From Trema orientale (taxonomy: Eukaryota; Streptophyta; Magnoliopsida; Rosales; Cannabaceae): a stretch of 64,000 bases of DNA. The stretch is from positions 236,274-300,273 of the forward strand of contig JXTC01000396.1 in assembly GCA_002914845.1 (NCBI GenBank), given 5' to 3'. Of the stretch, positions 1-10,280 are shown piece by piece. The notes below the pieces were generated by a model, which saw only the letters and a program-made list of their open reading frames with translations, made no database searches and was not told the DNA's origin. The position numbers were made by a program, and so were the translations under genes. Position 1 is the stretch's first letter. Each line of letters opens with the position of its first letter.

Positions 1-831
1 AGAGAATAAGACATCCAAGTAAGTTTAGATATATGACATGAAAATGAGAGTTAGTTTTTGAAAACATTTAGAGGAAATTTGATTTTTTTTATGACAAAGT
101 TATAAAAAAAAAGAAAGAAATTGAAAAATCTCCAAATTTTAAATTTTTTGAAAAATCCCGAAACTATTTAGAGAAATATCACTTTTAAAAATATTTATAA
201 AAAATATTATTTTTCACTAATTGATGAGTTACTTGAGATAATTAGTCAGGTTACTTGAAGTAATCGGAGTAGTTAGCTCAGTTAACTCTTGATTACTCTA
301 TAACTTGATTGGCTACCTCAGTGACAATTAGTAGATGAAACTTTTACATGATGACATCATGAAATTTAGGACAATCTAAGGATTTTAAACGAGCAAGTTG
401 ATACATGGTTTACATGTCAAGATACGTATCCGAGCTTGGCGTTTCTCATCGATATTGTCCAAATTGACAAATTATCCAGTTTTACTAGTTGTAGTTGTAA
501 TATTAATTAAACGAACCAAAAATCTATTAATGAAATGATCAGAAAAGCGACTTTAACTATCTAAGTAGAATTGTTAACTTGACCAAAAATATTGTTGAGG
601 CTACCTGTAGTGAGCTGCAGGGCTGTAATTATTTAGAGTTTCGTTTTCTTCTTGTATTATCTTTTTATTCTATTCCAATAATGACAATGACAATGACAAT
701 ACTCCAATGATGAAAATGATAAGGCTATATGTGGCAAGTTGATATATGAAGCCAATAGCACGCATTAATTGGGGATAATTTCTATGATTCACATTGGTTT
801 TGAAACTTCACAAAGCTCCGGACCTAAGAAG
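1..831. other. Upstream region of reductase gene 1, no gene
   Basis: AT-rich DNA with no convincing exon. The part around 330-560 resembles 4660-4900, the region upstream of reductase gene 2: both share an 'acat..tgacatc' stretch, a 'catgtcaag/catgtaaag' stretch and 'tttactagttgt'. The tandem duplication that made the array therefore carried promoter sequence along with the genes. No element boundary or confident TATA box was found. Confidence 0.5.
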
Positions 832-3800
832 ATGAGCGGATCAGAGAAAGTGGTGTGTGTAACAGGAGCTTCCGGTTACATAGGATCACACTTGGTCAAA
901 CTCTTGCTACAACGCGGTTACACTGTCAAAGCTTCCCTTCGTGACCCAAGTTACCATTGTTTTACTATTCTTTCTATTAATTATTGTTCTTCTTTTTAAT
1001 TTTTTGGATAAAAACTTCATTTAAAGATAATGTTCAGTTTCAATTTATGGGATTTAGGAACAACAGGGGATGTTATTCTAATAGTGGCAGCCCCAATAGT
1101 TGTTTCTTCATACTCAATTACTTTATGTCATATGAAATTAACCTGTGTTTGTGTATGGTCCAGATGATCCAAACGAAACAGAACACTTGCTTGCACTTGA
1201 TGGAGCTAAGGAAAGACTTCATTTTTTTAAAGCAGATTTATTGGAGGAAGGATCCTTTGATTCTTCTGTTGATGGTTGTGAAGGTGTCTTTCATACAGCA
1301 TCACCGGTCCTTTTTTCACCTGCTGACCCAAAGGTTGCGATCTCTTTACTGTTAATGTCTTCCAAATAGTTACATTCTTATTAATGTTCTCCCTTTTTGG
1401 CAATATGACCTCAAATTTATGTGTTTTTTTTTTTAGTCTTCTATAGCTCCAACAGTCCTATATATAATCTCCTCACCATATTTGTTGACAGTGGTAATCA
1501 AAATCTTTGTTTTATGTTTTTTTGCAGTAATTAGGCTCTCTATTCAATTAATCTAACATATGTACTTAGATAAAGAGAACATGAGGAATGTTAGCAATAC
1601 TCTCTTTTACACACTCTTTTGCATTCTTTTAATTTTACTATTTGATATGTGGATTCCACTTTGATTTATTGCATTATTAAAATGTTAAACTGGATAGTAA
1701 AATCCATATATCAGATAATGAAACTGGAGAGTATAAAAGAAAGTGAGAAAGCGAGTGTATTTAGCATTTCTCCCTATTATATGGTGTGATATGTGGTTTT
1801 GATTTAAAGTGGGAATAGATGATGTGGCAGCAGCTGTGAGAAGGCAATCTCAGAACTGAAAGATCTTTGCTGAGTCAGAGTTAGTTAATTCTGTTAGGCA
1901 GTTAGGTCAGTTAGAGAATTGTATAATGAGTTGTATTATGAGCGTGTATATAAGCTCATGGGAAGGGATTCATTATATATACTCTCAGATATATTGTATT
2001 TTGCTTGAATCAATTTTGTAAGGGAAGTTTTTCTTAGGAAGATACAGAGAGAAAAACAGAGGAAGATTGGTTGAGCGTTTTTCTGGGTTTGGGATTACTT
2101 TCTCTGGAGAGTTGTTGTAACATTCATCTTGTACTGGTTGATGGAATAAAGTTGCTGCTGTGTGCTCCGAGAGTGGATGGAGGTCAAGAGCAATCTTGGC
2201 TGAACCACTATAAACGATTGGTGTTGCTTTCCTTTTGTTTTGTATTTTTCGATTGGTTGTTCTTGCTTGAAGTTGTGTTCTTGCTGAGGTGTTCTTGAAC
2301 GTTTGCAAGGTCTGGTTTCTGATTTGTTTTGGAGCTGAAATCACATATGGATATGAAAATGTACTGAAATAAAATAAACTTGACAAGTTTATACTTTAGG
2401 AAATGACGAGTCTTNNNNTCCCCACATTTCAGGCAGAACTGATTGATCCTGCATTGAAAGGAACGCTTAACGTTCTAAGGTCGTGTGTAAAAGTTCCTTC
2501 TCTAAAGAGAGTAGTCTTGACATCTTCCATGGCCTCAGTTTCATTCAACGGGAAACCTTTGACGCCAGATGTGGTAATTGACGAGACATGGTTTTCGGAT
2601 CCTGCTTTCTGTGAGGAGTCGAAGGTACGTAAGGCTTTAAGTAAGTTTATGACAACTTATTTTGTGATGTAGAGAGTAGTACACTGTTAGGCCTGCTTCC
2701 TATAGTCTTTAGACATTCGGGACCTTTTGACATGATGCATGTATATATTATCTTTTATATTACATATAGATTAATGAAGTTTTTATGTGTCTCGACTATT
2801 CGATTTTCATTTACATTGCTACAATCATTAGCCATTTTTTTTGGGGATGGCTATGGTAGGGGCGTCCCTACGTAGAGTCATGCCTTAATTATCGTTGGAT
2901 GAGAATTTGTGGGGAGTAACGAGAATCTGTGGAGAATCTATTTATATACAGATTCCCATCCAACGGTGAATAGACAGGGCCCTACGTAGGGGCACCCCTA
3001 CTGTAGACGCGCCCATTTTTTTTTTATAAAAAAAAAATGTGGAGCTTAACTAATGACCTCTACTTATTATAATTTAAAAGAAAATACCTACTACTACCTA
3101 ATTCCTACCCCCTATTAGGGATATATAATAGGTTTTCATGCCTATCTCAGTGTGTGACTCGAACCTAGGATCGAGATCCCAGATAATAAGTACACTTATT
3201 ACTTGAGTCAACCCACTTCGTCAATAAAATCCCAGATAGTGGGTGCTGCTACAATCATTAGCTGTTAAGATGATGTTTATTCATACTCTTCGAGAGAAGT
3301 ATAACATGCATCATTTTATTGCTCCAGCTTTGGTATATGCTTTCGAAAACCTTAGCTGAGCAGGCCGCCTGGAAATTCGCAGAAGAAAATGGGATTGACT
3401 TGGTCACCATACATCCAGGAATTGTGGTTGGTCCCATGTTACAGCCAACCCTTAATCTCAGTATGGAGATTATTCGGAATTATATAAATGGTAACTTCAT
3501 CAACTAATCCTTTCTCGTCTAGTGCATTATTTTGGCAGTGAAATATTTAGAGAGGAAAAAAAAAAAAAAAACTTAATTTTCAAGTAACTAGTGAATATAG
3601 AATTAGTCTCAGCGTCACCGAGTGTTATTCTCATCTTCCAAAGGTATATAGATCTTTCCTTTCTGTTGATCATCTTCTAAGTGTCTCAATTAACTGCTTC
3701 TTGAGTCCAAAATGCTTTTAGAGATAGCGTAAACATGTCGAGAGTGACCTGCGAATAATGAGCAGATATATATAGCTGGGCACCTCTAGAATGGTTTTGT

Positions 3801-4395
3801 GGTATACTCTCTGATAGCTAGCTATTTCATCTTCCTTTTGGGTGCAGGAGCTCAAACATTCCCCAATTCAGTCTATAGAGTTGTTGATGTTAGAGATGTT
3901 GCATTGGCACATATTCAAGCATTTGAAGTTGCTTCTGCTAGTGGAAGATATTGTCTAGGTGGACATGTTGTGCATATTTCCGAAGCTTTGAACATCTTGC
4001 GACCACTCTACCCCACTTTAAGGATTCCAGAAAAGTAAGCTATCAATTTTAACCTATTAAAAACATTGCTCCTTTTCTTTTCATTCCGAAAAAAATCAAT
4101 GAAAGAAGGAAGAGGCCGAGTTTGCGTTTTAGAAAAAAGAAACTTAGACCATATCACCTGTTTTTTTAACTTCTAAACTTATTGATCAAATGTGGTATAA
4201 TCTCTTAAGCAACAAAATTCATACAATTCATACTTTTTTGTTATTTGCAGATGCGAAGATGAGAAACCTCTCACGCCGACGCATCAGATATCGAAAGAGA
4301 AAGCAAAAAGTTTGGGAATTGAGTACACTCCTTTGGAAGTAAGCCTGAGGGACACTGTTGAATCCCTTAAAGAGAAGGGTTTCCTAAATGTCTGA
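832..4395 (+). CDS. NADPH-dependent short-chain reductase (phenylacetaldehyde/cinnamoyl-CoA reductase-like), copy 1
   Basis: Six exons joined in frame: 832-949, 1164-1333, 2433-2624, 3328-3490, 3848-4034 and 4251-4395, giving 324 aa, the usual length for this DFR/CCR superfamily. Seen: an N-terminal Rossmann motif [12 protein letters not shown] (about residues 10-21), a basic 'RDPND' after beta 2, a TSS motif (126-128) and the catalytic pair Y163/K167 in WYMLSK. The CCR hallmark NWYCYGK is absent, so a true lignin CCR is unlikely. The closest remembered relatives are Arabidopsis AT5G19440/AT1G51410 and the tomato and rose phenylacetaldehyde reductases. The likely role is cytosolic NADPH reduction of an aromatic aldehyde or related carbonyl; the substrate is inferred. 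The ATG context (aagATGagc) is shared by all three copies. Intron 2 holds a solo LTR and a 4-N gap; intron 3 holds a SINE. It is the only copy with Gly at residue 18 instead of Ala. Confidence 0.88.
1785..2345 (+). mobile_element. Solo LTR, probable Ty1/copia type, in intron 2 of reductase gene 1
   Basis: The 561 bp block begins TGTGAT and ends ATCACA, a perfect inverted terminal hexamer. It is flanked on both sides by the same 5 bp, TATGG (1780-1784 and 2346-2350). Inside, in the right order, are a TATA-like 'gtatataagc' (about 1947), an AATAAA (about 2144) and 'aatcttggctgaaccac' (about 2192), a phrase familiar to me from copia LTRs. There is no primer-binding site or internal region, so it is a solo LTR left by LTR-LTR recombination. 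It is in the same orientation as the host gene. Confidence 0.85.
2415..2418. other. Assembly gap (4 N) in intron 2 of reductase gene 1
   Basis: Four undetermined bases lie 14 bp before the exon 3 acceptor. The flanks are not obviously duplicated. The exon 3 acceptor 'ttcag' and reading frame are unaffected. Confidence 0.95.
2817..3262 (-). mobile_element. tRNA-derived SINE in intron 3 of reductase gene 1, interrupted by a MITE
   Basis: An identical 16-bp direct repeat, TGCTACAATCATTAGC, bounds the block at 2817-2832 and 3247-3262, as expected for LINE-type target-site duplication. On the minus strand the element starts near 3246 and carries an A-box-like 'gactcaagtaataag' followed by a B-box-like 'ggttcgagtc', the arrangement of pol III promoters in plant tRNA-type SINEs. 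It ends in an A-rich tail at about 3015-3040. The tail is split by a second element at 2843-3014. Reductase gene 2 lacks this insertion at the same intron position. Confidence 0.7.
2843..3014. mobile_element. MITE with about 35-bp terminal inverted repeats, nested in the SINE tail
   Basis: The left end (ggggatggctatggtagggg...) and the reverse complement of the right end (gggcgcgtctacagtagggg...) match over about 35 bp and meet at a shared palindromic core 'ccctacgtagg'. It is about 172 bp and non-coding. The flanking poly-A/T plus 'atg' occurs on both sides, compatible with a 9-bp target duplication of Mutator type, but the homopolymer makes the exact length ambiguous. Confidence 0.6.
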
Positions 4396-5261
4396 ATTTA
4401 TCCTCCTGTTCTTGGTTCCCAATTACCTCCTGTAATTTGTTATGTAAGAGTGGTCAGCAATAAGGTATATATAACTTAGATATGTAGAGAATATAATCGA
4501 TCAAGTTATGGATCATGGCAGGCGTGTATCTCATTGTTATCTAAGGGCCCGGTGTGTGTTTGGCTGTAACTCAAGCTATCAGCATCTCTGTAATGAAAAG
4601 GATGTTTTTTGCTCAATATCTTCAGAACTTCACTAGTTCATAATAAAAATCTAAATAAAAATATTACAGAACAATTAATGGTAGCAACTTTTTACATGTT
4701 GACATCTTGAAATTTACAATGATCAATCAGGGATATTAAGCAAGCAAGGTAACACATGATTCACATGTAAAGGTCGTGTATCCAAAATCTACTACTTTGG
4801 CCATCCGGTGAGGCTCATATCGACTATTCGACTTTACTAGTTGTGTACAAGTTCATCAAAAATTAATAAAAGTAAAAATAAATGATCATAGAACAATGGT
4901 AACAATTGTAATATTTTTGACTTGACCCAAAAATTACATTTTATTGCTTGTAAGATCCATTATTGTTGATGCTGTTCGTAGTCAGGACTGTCTCTTTGTT
5001 CCCTTCTTAGTGTTAATTTCTTCTAATTTGTAGTTGTAAGTGTTGCTTTCTTCTTGTTTTTAGTGGTTACCATGTGCATATATGTATATAAAATTAAATA
5101 AAGCAAAAAAAAAAAAAAATTCCATCACTAATGGATTGGTGACACGGCTATCTATACCAAGTTGATATTACCTAATCATGACTGACATTGAAAAAGTCAG
5201 CGTTGATCATTAAAATTATAACAGTAGTCCTGAAACTTCACAAACCTCCTGAGCTAAGAAG
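4396..5261. other. Spacer between reductase genes 1 and 2
   Basis: Contains the 3' untranslated region of gene 1 and the promoter of gene 2. The downstream part (4500-4650) resembles 14100-14240 after gene 3, and 4660-4900 resembles 330-560 before gene 1, which marks the repeated unit. There is a poly-A run at about 5106-5120. No other gene is visible. Confidence 0.6.
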
Positions 5262-7767
5262 ATGAGCGGAGCAGGGAAGGTGGTGTGTGTAACAGGAGCT
5301 TCCGGTTACATAGCATCATACCTGGTCAAACTCTTGCTACAACGTGGTTACACTGTCAAAGCTTCACTTCGTGACCCAAGTTAGTATTTTCATTTTTTTA
5401 TTTTTTTTTTATTTTAACTTTTTCAATATGGACTTTGAAATGGTGTGCCTGTTAGTTCTTTACTGGAAACTAAGAATATAAATCTTGAACTTTAATCTTA
5501 TAAGCAGTCTCTGATGTATATTATATTGAATCTCATGAAGATAGTAGGTTAAGTCTTCATGTTTTGATGATAAAAGATAGCATATTCTAGCATTTATTGG
5601 GGCTAAAAGGAAGCTTCAAGTCCACTATTTTGATGGGTTGACTAAATTCTTAATCGATGTGGGGACAACAAAGGGGATATACTATTAGTTACCCCAATAG
5701 GTGGTGTTTCTTCTTATTAAGTCTATGACATATGAAACTTATTGTACTTTGTGTTTGTGTATGGTCCAGATGATCCAAAGAAAACAGAACACTTGCTCTC
5801 ACTTGATGGAGCTAAGGAAAGGCTTCATTTGTTTAAAGCAGATTTATTAGAAGAAGGATCCTTTGATTCGGTTGTCGAAGGGTGTGAAGGTGTCTTTCAT
5901 ACTGCATCCCCTGTACTTCTTTCACCCACTGACCCAAAGGTTGATCTCTGAAATGTTATTTATGCCTTCCAAATAGCTGCAACATGAAGTCATAAAGCCT
6001 TTTCTCCTCATTGTCTTCCTCTGTGGCAATGTGACCTCACATTAACTTACCTTTTTTTTTTTACATATATTTAATTGCATCTATGTGATGCTTCTAATCT
6101 GGTCTAGTTGCAGTAGTTATGTAACCCCTCCATATTTGTTTTTTGTTTCTTTAGTACGGCTCTCAGTTCAGTTAATCCAATGTATGCAGTTGAATAAAGA
6201 AAGCATTTAGATACCAAAAAAAAAAAAACTTGGGCAGTGAAAAATTTTCATGTCTCCGTTGATAGAGAATTACAAGTGTTTCAAATTCAATGGCTTAGTC
6301 ATAGAACTCTCCTGTGGAAACTTCAGAGGTTCGTTTTCATTTCAGGCACAACTGATTGATCCTGCTGTGAAGGGAACACTGAACGTTCTGAATTCATGCG
6401 TAAAAGTCTCTTCTATGAAGAGAGTGGTTTTGACATCTTCCATTACCGCAGTTGTGTTCAATGGGAAACCTTTGACACCAGATGTGTTAGTTGACGAGAC
6501 TTGGGTTTCGGATCCAGCTTTCTGTGAGGAGTCGAAGGTTTGTACAGTGTTAATATGTTCCTACTAATTGCCTCTTTCCAAGTTTCTCTTTGTTTATTTA
6601 CTTATTAATGAAATAGTTTATGTAAGCTTATGTTAAGTGAATTTTGATGTAATGTAGTACAAAGTTTGGCCTGACCATGACTTAATTATTCATTGGTTTT
6701 ATGTAAAATAATTTGGTTGGATGTTTGACATGATGAGTGTTCTATCTCACAGATATGTGAACTAAGTTTCTCTGTGTCGACTTGAGACAATCATTAACCA
6801 CTAGAAGTTTTTAATTCATACTTTTGGATAGAACTATAACGTATGCATCAATTTCATTGCTCCAGCTTTGGTATGTGCTTTCCAAAATCTTAGCTGAAGA
6901 GGCTGCTTGGACGTTCGCGAAAGAAAATGGGATTGACTTGGTTGCGATAAATCCAGGATTTGTGATTGGTCCTTGGTTACATCCAACTCTTCATGTCACT
7001 GCAGAGGTTATTCTGAATCAAATAAATGGTACATTCCAGCAGTTAATCCTTTCTTTTGCATTATTAAGGCAGTTCAAGATATAGAGCACAAACTTAATTT
7101 GTTTGCTTCAAAAGGTCTATATATCGAGTTAATTTCTTCCCCAAGGGCTCTAGAAAGCTGGCCAGTTTTTCCACCAGTCTAGAATGGCTTAATGGTATAT
7201 CTACAGTATTCTTACTACTATTTTATGTTCCTTTGGGTGCAGGAGCTCAAACGTTCTCTGATTCAGTCTATAGATTTGTTGACATTAGAGATGTTGCATT
7301 GGCACATATTCAAGCATTTGAAGTTCCTTCGGCTAGTGGAAGATATTGCCTAGTTGGAGATGTTGTGCCCATTTCTGAGGCCTTGAACATCCTAGGAAGA
7401 CTCTACCCCACTTTAACCATTCCAGAAAAGTAAGTTACATCATTTTTCAACATATTAACAAAGTTTTTTTTTGTGGCTCCATTGACAAAACAACTAAAAC
7501 TCAAGTCAAATAAAAGAAGAAGAAGCAGGGGTTTCCATTTTTAAGAATATAATCTAAGATCACATACTTTTTTAGCTAAAATTTACTGATGCAACAAAGT
7601 TCGTACTTTCCATTGCGTGCAGATGTAAAGATGACAAACCTTCCGCGCCAACGTATCGAGTATCGAAGGAGAAAGCGGAAAGTTTGGGTATTAAATTCAC
7701 TCCTTTGGAGGTTAGCCTGAGAGACACTGTTGAAAGCCTGAAAGAGAAGGGCTTCCTTAACATTTAG
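5262..7767 (+). CDS. NADPH-dependent short-chain reductase (phenylacetaldehyde/cinnamoyl-CoA reductase-like), copy 2
   Basis: Six exons at 5262-5379, 5770-5939, 6346-6537, 6866-7028, 7243-7429 and 7623-7767, with the same phases and the same exon lengths as copy 1 (118, 170, 192, 163, 187, 145), encoding 324 aa. Seen: Rossmann [15 protein letters not shown] at 126-128, and Y163/K167 in WYVLSK, the usual sequence of the phenylacetaldehyde-reductase clade. The C-terminus ends EKGFLNI. Introns are shorter than in copy 1 and lack its solo LTR and SINE. The last exon and its 3' flank are repeated after a single N at 8587, most likely an assembly overlap. The cytosolic carbonyl reductase function is inferred from family; the substrate is unknown. 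Confidence 0.9.
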
Positions 7768-8031
7768 ATTTTGCCCTTGACAGAGAGAAAAATAGAATAA
7801 GATATAAAGTGATGAATGTAGTTATTGCATACAAGAAAAGTCCGCCCTTCTGTTTTTGGATTCCAACTCCTGTAATTTGTTTAGTAAGGGTGGTTAGCCT
7901 TAAGGTATAACTTAAATGTGTTCGCTGCTAAACTAAATAAATAAATACAAGTAATCAAATTGTTAGTTTGATATTTAGTCTTCTTCAATTATGTAAAATT
8001 ATTTGCACATAGTAGCCTAGTAGGCAGGTTC

Positions 8032-8368
8032 TGTTAAGTATTAACGAACGATAATCAACAATAAAAATGAAAAATAAGAACACACAGATTTAAGTGGAAA
8101 ACCCTAATCGGAAAAAATCACTGGCAGAGGAGGAAATTTCACTATGTCGAAAATAGGGTACAGAAGGTAGAATTTTACACGGCCAAGCTAAGTATATATA
8201 GAATCCCTATAACCCTAAAATACATGTGTACGGACAAAAAATGTACGGAAATCCCTCCGCTTCCACCACAGATCTCAAAATTTCTCCCAATTATAAAAAT
8301 ACCACATATGTCGCACCGCGAAACTTTCGGGCATAGGGCAACTAGAATTCGGGTCACGAACTCTAACA
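8032..8368 (-). mobile_element. Solo LTR 3' of reductase gene 2, present in only one of two duplicate segments
   Basis: The 337-bp block starts TGTTAAG and ends CTAACA and is flanked by the same 5 bp GGTTC (8027-8031 and 8369-8373). On the minus strand it reads TGTTAG...TTAACA with a TATA-like 'ctatatatactt', as in copia-type LTRs. The duplicate segment carries the uninterrupted empty site at 9057-9061, which gives direct internal proof of the insertion boundaries. There is no internal retroelement sequence. Confidence 0.88.
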
Positions 8369-8586
8369 GGTTCTATGCCATTGTTATTTTAAACCCTGAT
8401 GTGTGTTTGGCTGTGATGGCACGACTGTTTTGCTCATTATGTCACAGCACTCACCTCACCTCACTAGTTCTAGCCGTACATTTTGAGAACATCACATAAA
8501 TTCTAAACAAGGATAGAAAGTTTTACATATTGACATCTTCAAATATATATATATATATAAATGAGGTAGTGCATAGTTCACATGTT

Positions 8587-8587
8587 N
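8587..8587. other. Single-N contig junction
   Basis: One undetermined base joins the two duplicated segments described at 7554-9274. Some scaffolders write a lone n when a gap is estimated as negative, which would explain the repeated flanks. Confidence 0.8.
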
Positions 8588-8656
8588 TAAGATCACATAT
8601 TTTTTATAGCTAAAATTTACTGATGCAACAAAGTTCATACTTTCCATTGCATCCAG

Positions 8657-8801
8657 ATGTAAAGATGACAAACCTTCCGCGCCAACGTATCGAGTATCGA
8701 AGGAGAAAGCGGAAAGTTTGGGTATTAAATTCACTCCTTTGGACGTTAGCCTGAGAGACACTGTTGAAAGCCTGAAAGAGAAGGGCTTCCTTAACATTTA
8801 G
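8657..8801 (+). pseudogene. Second copy of exon 6 of reductase gene 2 (isolated, probably allelic)
   Basis: This repeats the last exon of copy 2 (145 nt, acceptor 'tccag', ending in the same stop) with about one visible coding difference: GAC replaces GAG in the 'PLE' stretch. No other exon accompanies it. It is either the alternate allele of 7623-7767 placed next to it by the assembly or an exon fragment from unequal crossing-over. It should not be counted as a fourth gene. Confidence 0.8.
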
Positions 8802-9274
8802 ATTTTGCCTTTGACGGAAAGAAAAATAAAATAAGATATAAAGTGATGAATGTAGTTATTGCATACAAGAAAAGTCTGCCCTTCTGTTTTTGGATTCCAA
8901 CTCCTGTAATTTGTTTAGTAAGGGTGGTTAGCCTTGAGGTATAACTTAAATGTGTTCACTGCTAAACTAAATAAATACAAGTAATCAAATTGTTAGTTTG
9001 ATATTTAGTCTTCTTCAATTATGTAAAATTATTTGCACATAGTAGCCTAGTAGGCAGGTTCTATGCCATTGTTATTTTAAACCCTGATGTGTGTTTGGCT
9101 GTAATGGCACGACTGTTTTGCTCATTATGTCACAGCACTCACCTCACCTCACTAGTTCTAGCCGTACATTTTGAGAACGTCACATAAATTCTAAACAAGG
9201 ATAGAAAGTTTTACATATTGACATCTTCAAATATATATATATATATAAATGAGGTAGTGCATAGTTCACATGTT

Positions 9275-10221
9275 GGGATAGTTTGCGAGGCTTCTGCCAA
9301 AGAAAGTAACAGCTTCACTTAGGAAGTGATTCTACAATTTGTGAGACTAATCCTCTAGCCCAATGCTAGTGACAGGCTTAGAATGACAATGTTGTGAACC
9401 TAAATGCGACGCGGAACTTGGACGTAATGGTTGTGAACATAACTAATATGCGTCCAGTAATCCTTGTGAGGTAGATCCCCAAAAAAAATGCCTACAAAAG
9501 AAGCTTGGTAGGATCAGCAGCTGCCGCTCGTTTGCGCGCTCTGAAGACAGAGTAGAAATGAACAGGGGAAAACAGAGAAATACTGAGCAGAACAGGAGAA
9601 AACAGTGAACAAGAGAGGACTATAAAATTGGAGTTGGGGTGAGTGCCCTGATTAGAATGATCCATAAGGCAGAAACTACTGTCATTAATGGGACCTTACA
9701 TGGATAAAGAACACGGAAATAATCCCCCAGAAAAAGGCCATATTCATGCCTTTATTTACATGACTTACTAGTTCATTTGGAAAGGAGTGCAATTTTGGAA
9801 CTGAATGACTATTAAAATTTGTTACCCTTTTAAAAATAGTACCCTTTTGAAAATAGTTAAGTATTATAACTAAATAAATCCACAGGATAATTTAGTAATT
9901 TAAGTTTAGCGCTTGCTTCCCATCATAAGTAATATCACTCCGGTAGTTGACACTTACAATCACTAACATAGTACTCAAAAGTCACAAAACGTGTAACTTC
10001 TTCAAGTCTGCAACAAAGTTCAGTTGTTATTTGTTTCCATGGACGTATTGGCAAGATAAATCTAATATGTAAACAAATATTAGACGCATTGGCAAGATAA
10101 TAAAATAAACACATCACCAAATTCCCTTTGGAAAAAGGAAAACAAAAAATAGTTATTCAGATTTCTTCAATGTTGTCTTGTTTTCATTAGCAAAAAAAAG
10201 ATTCTCTTGTTTTCTACGCCT
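9275..10221. other. Spacer before reductase gene 3, unidentified sequence
   Basis: There is no reductase exon here and no long reading frame. The part at about 9275-9720 is richer in G and C than its surroundings and does not resemble the spacer before gene 2, so it may be an inserted element. I found no terminal repeats or target duplication to define it. The part 9780-10140 is AT-rich and featureless. Confidence 0.4.
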
Positions 10222-10264
10222 TCATCTCTCCTCTTCTTCTTCTTCTTTTTCTTCTTCTTCTTTC
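10222..10264 (+). promoter_or_regulatory. Pyrimidine-rich (CTT)n tract in the 5' leader of reductase gene 3
   Basis: An almost pure C/T stretch with CTT repeats ends about 17 bp before the ATG at 10281. Such tracts are common in plant core promoters and 5' leaders (Y patches). Copies 1 and 2 lack it, so copy 3 probably has a different transcription start context. Confidence 0.4.
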
Positions 10265-10280
10265 TAAGCTTGCGAAGAAG

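Larger units (their letters stand above)
7554..9274. repeat. Duplicated contig-end segment around a single N (7554-8586 and 8588-9274)
   Basis: The sequence from 'taagatcacat' to 'cacatgtt' occurs twice, separated only by one N at 8587. It covers the acceptor and exon 6 of reductase gene 2 plus its 3' flank. The copies differ by scattered substitutions and by a 337-bp LTR present only in the first. The arrangement fits two overlapping contig ends from different haplotypes that were scaffolded without merging; a genuine partial tandem duplication is the alternative. Confidence 0.85.

Noticed and set aside
8588..9274. A fourth reductase gene
   Set aside because: Only the last exon and its flank are present, directly after a single N and nearly identical to gene 2; it is most likely the other allele.
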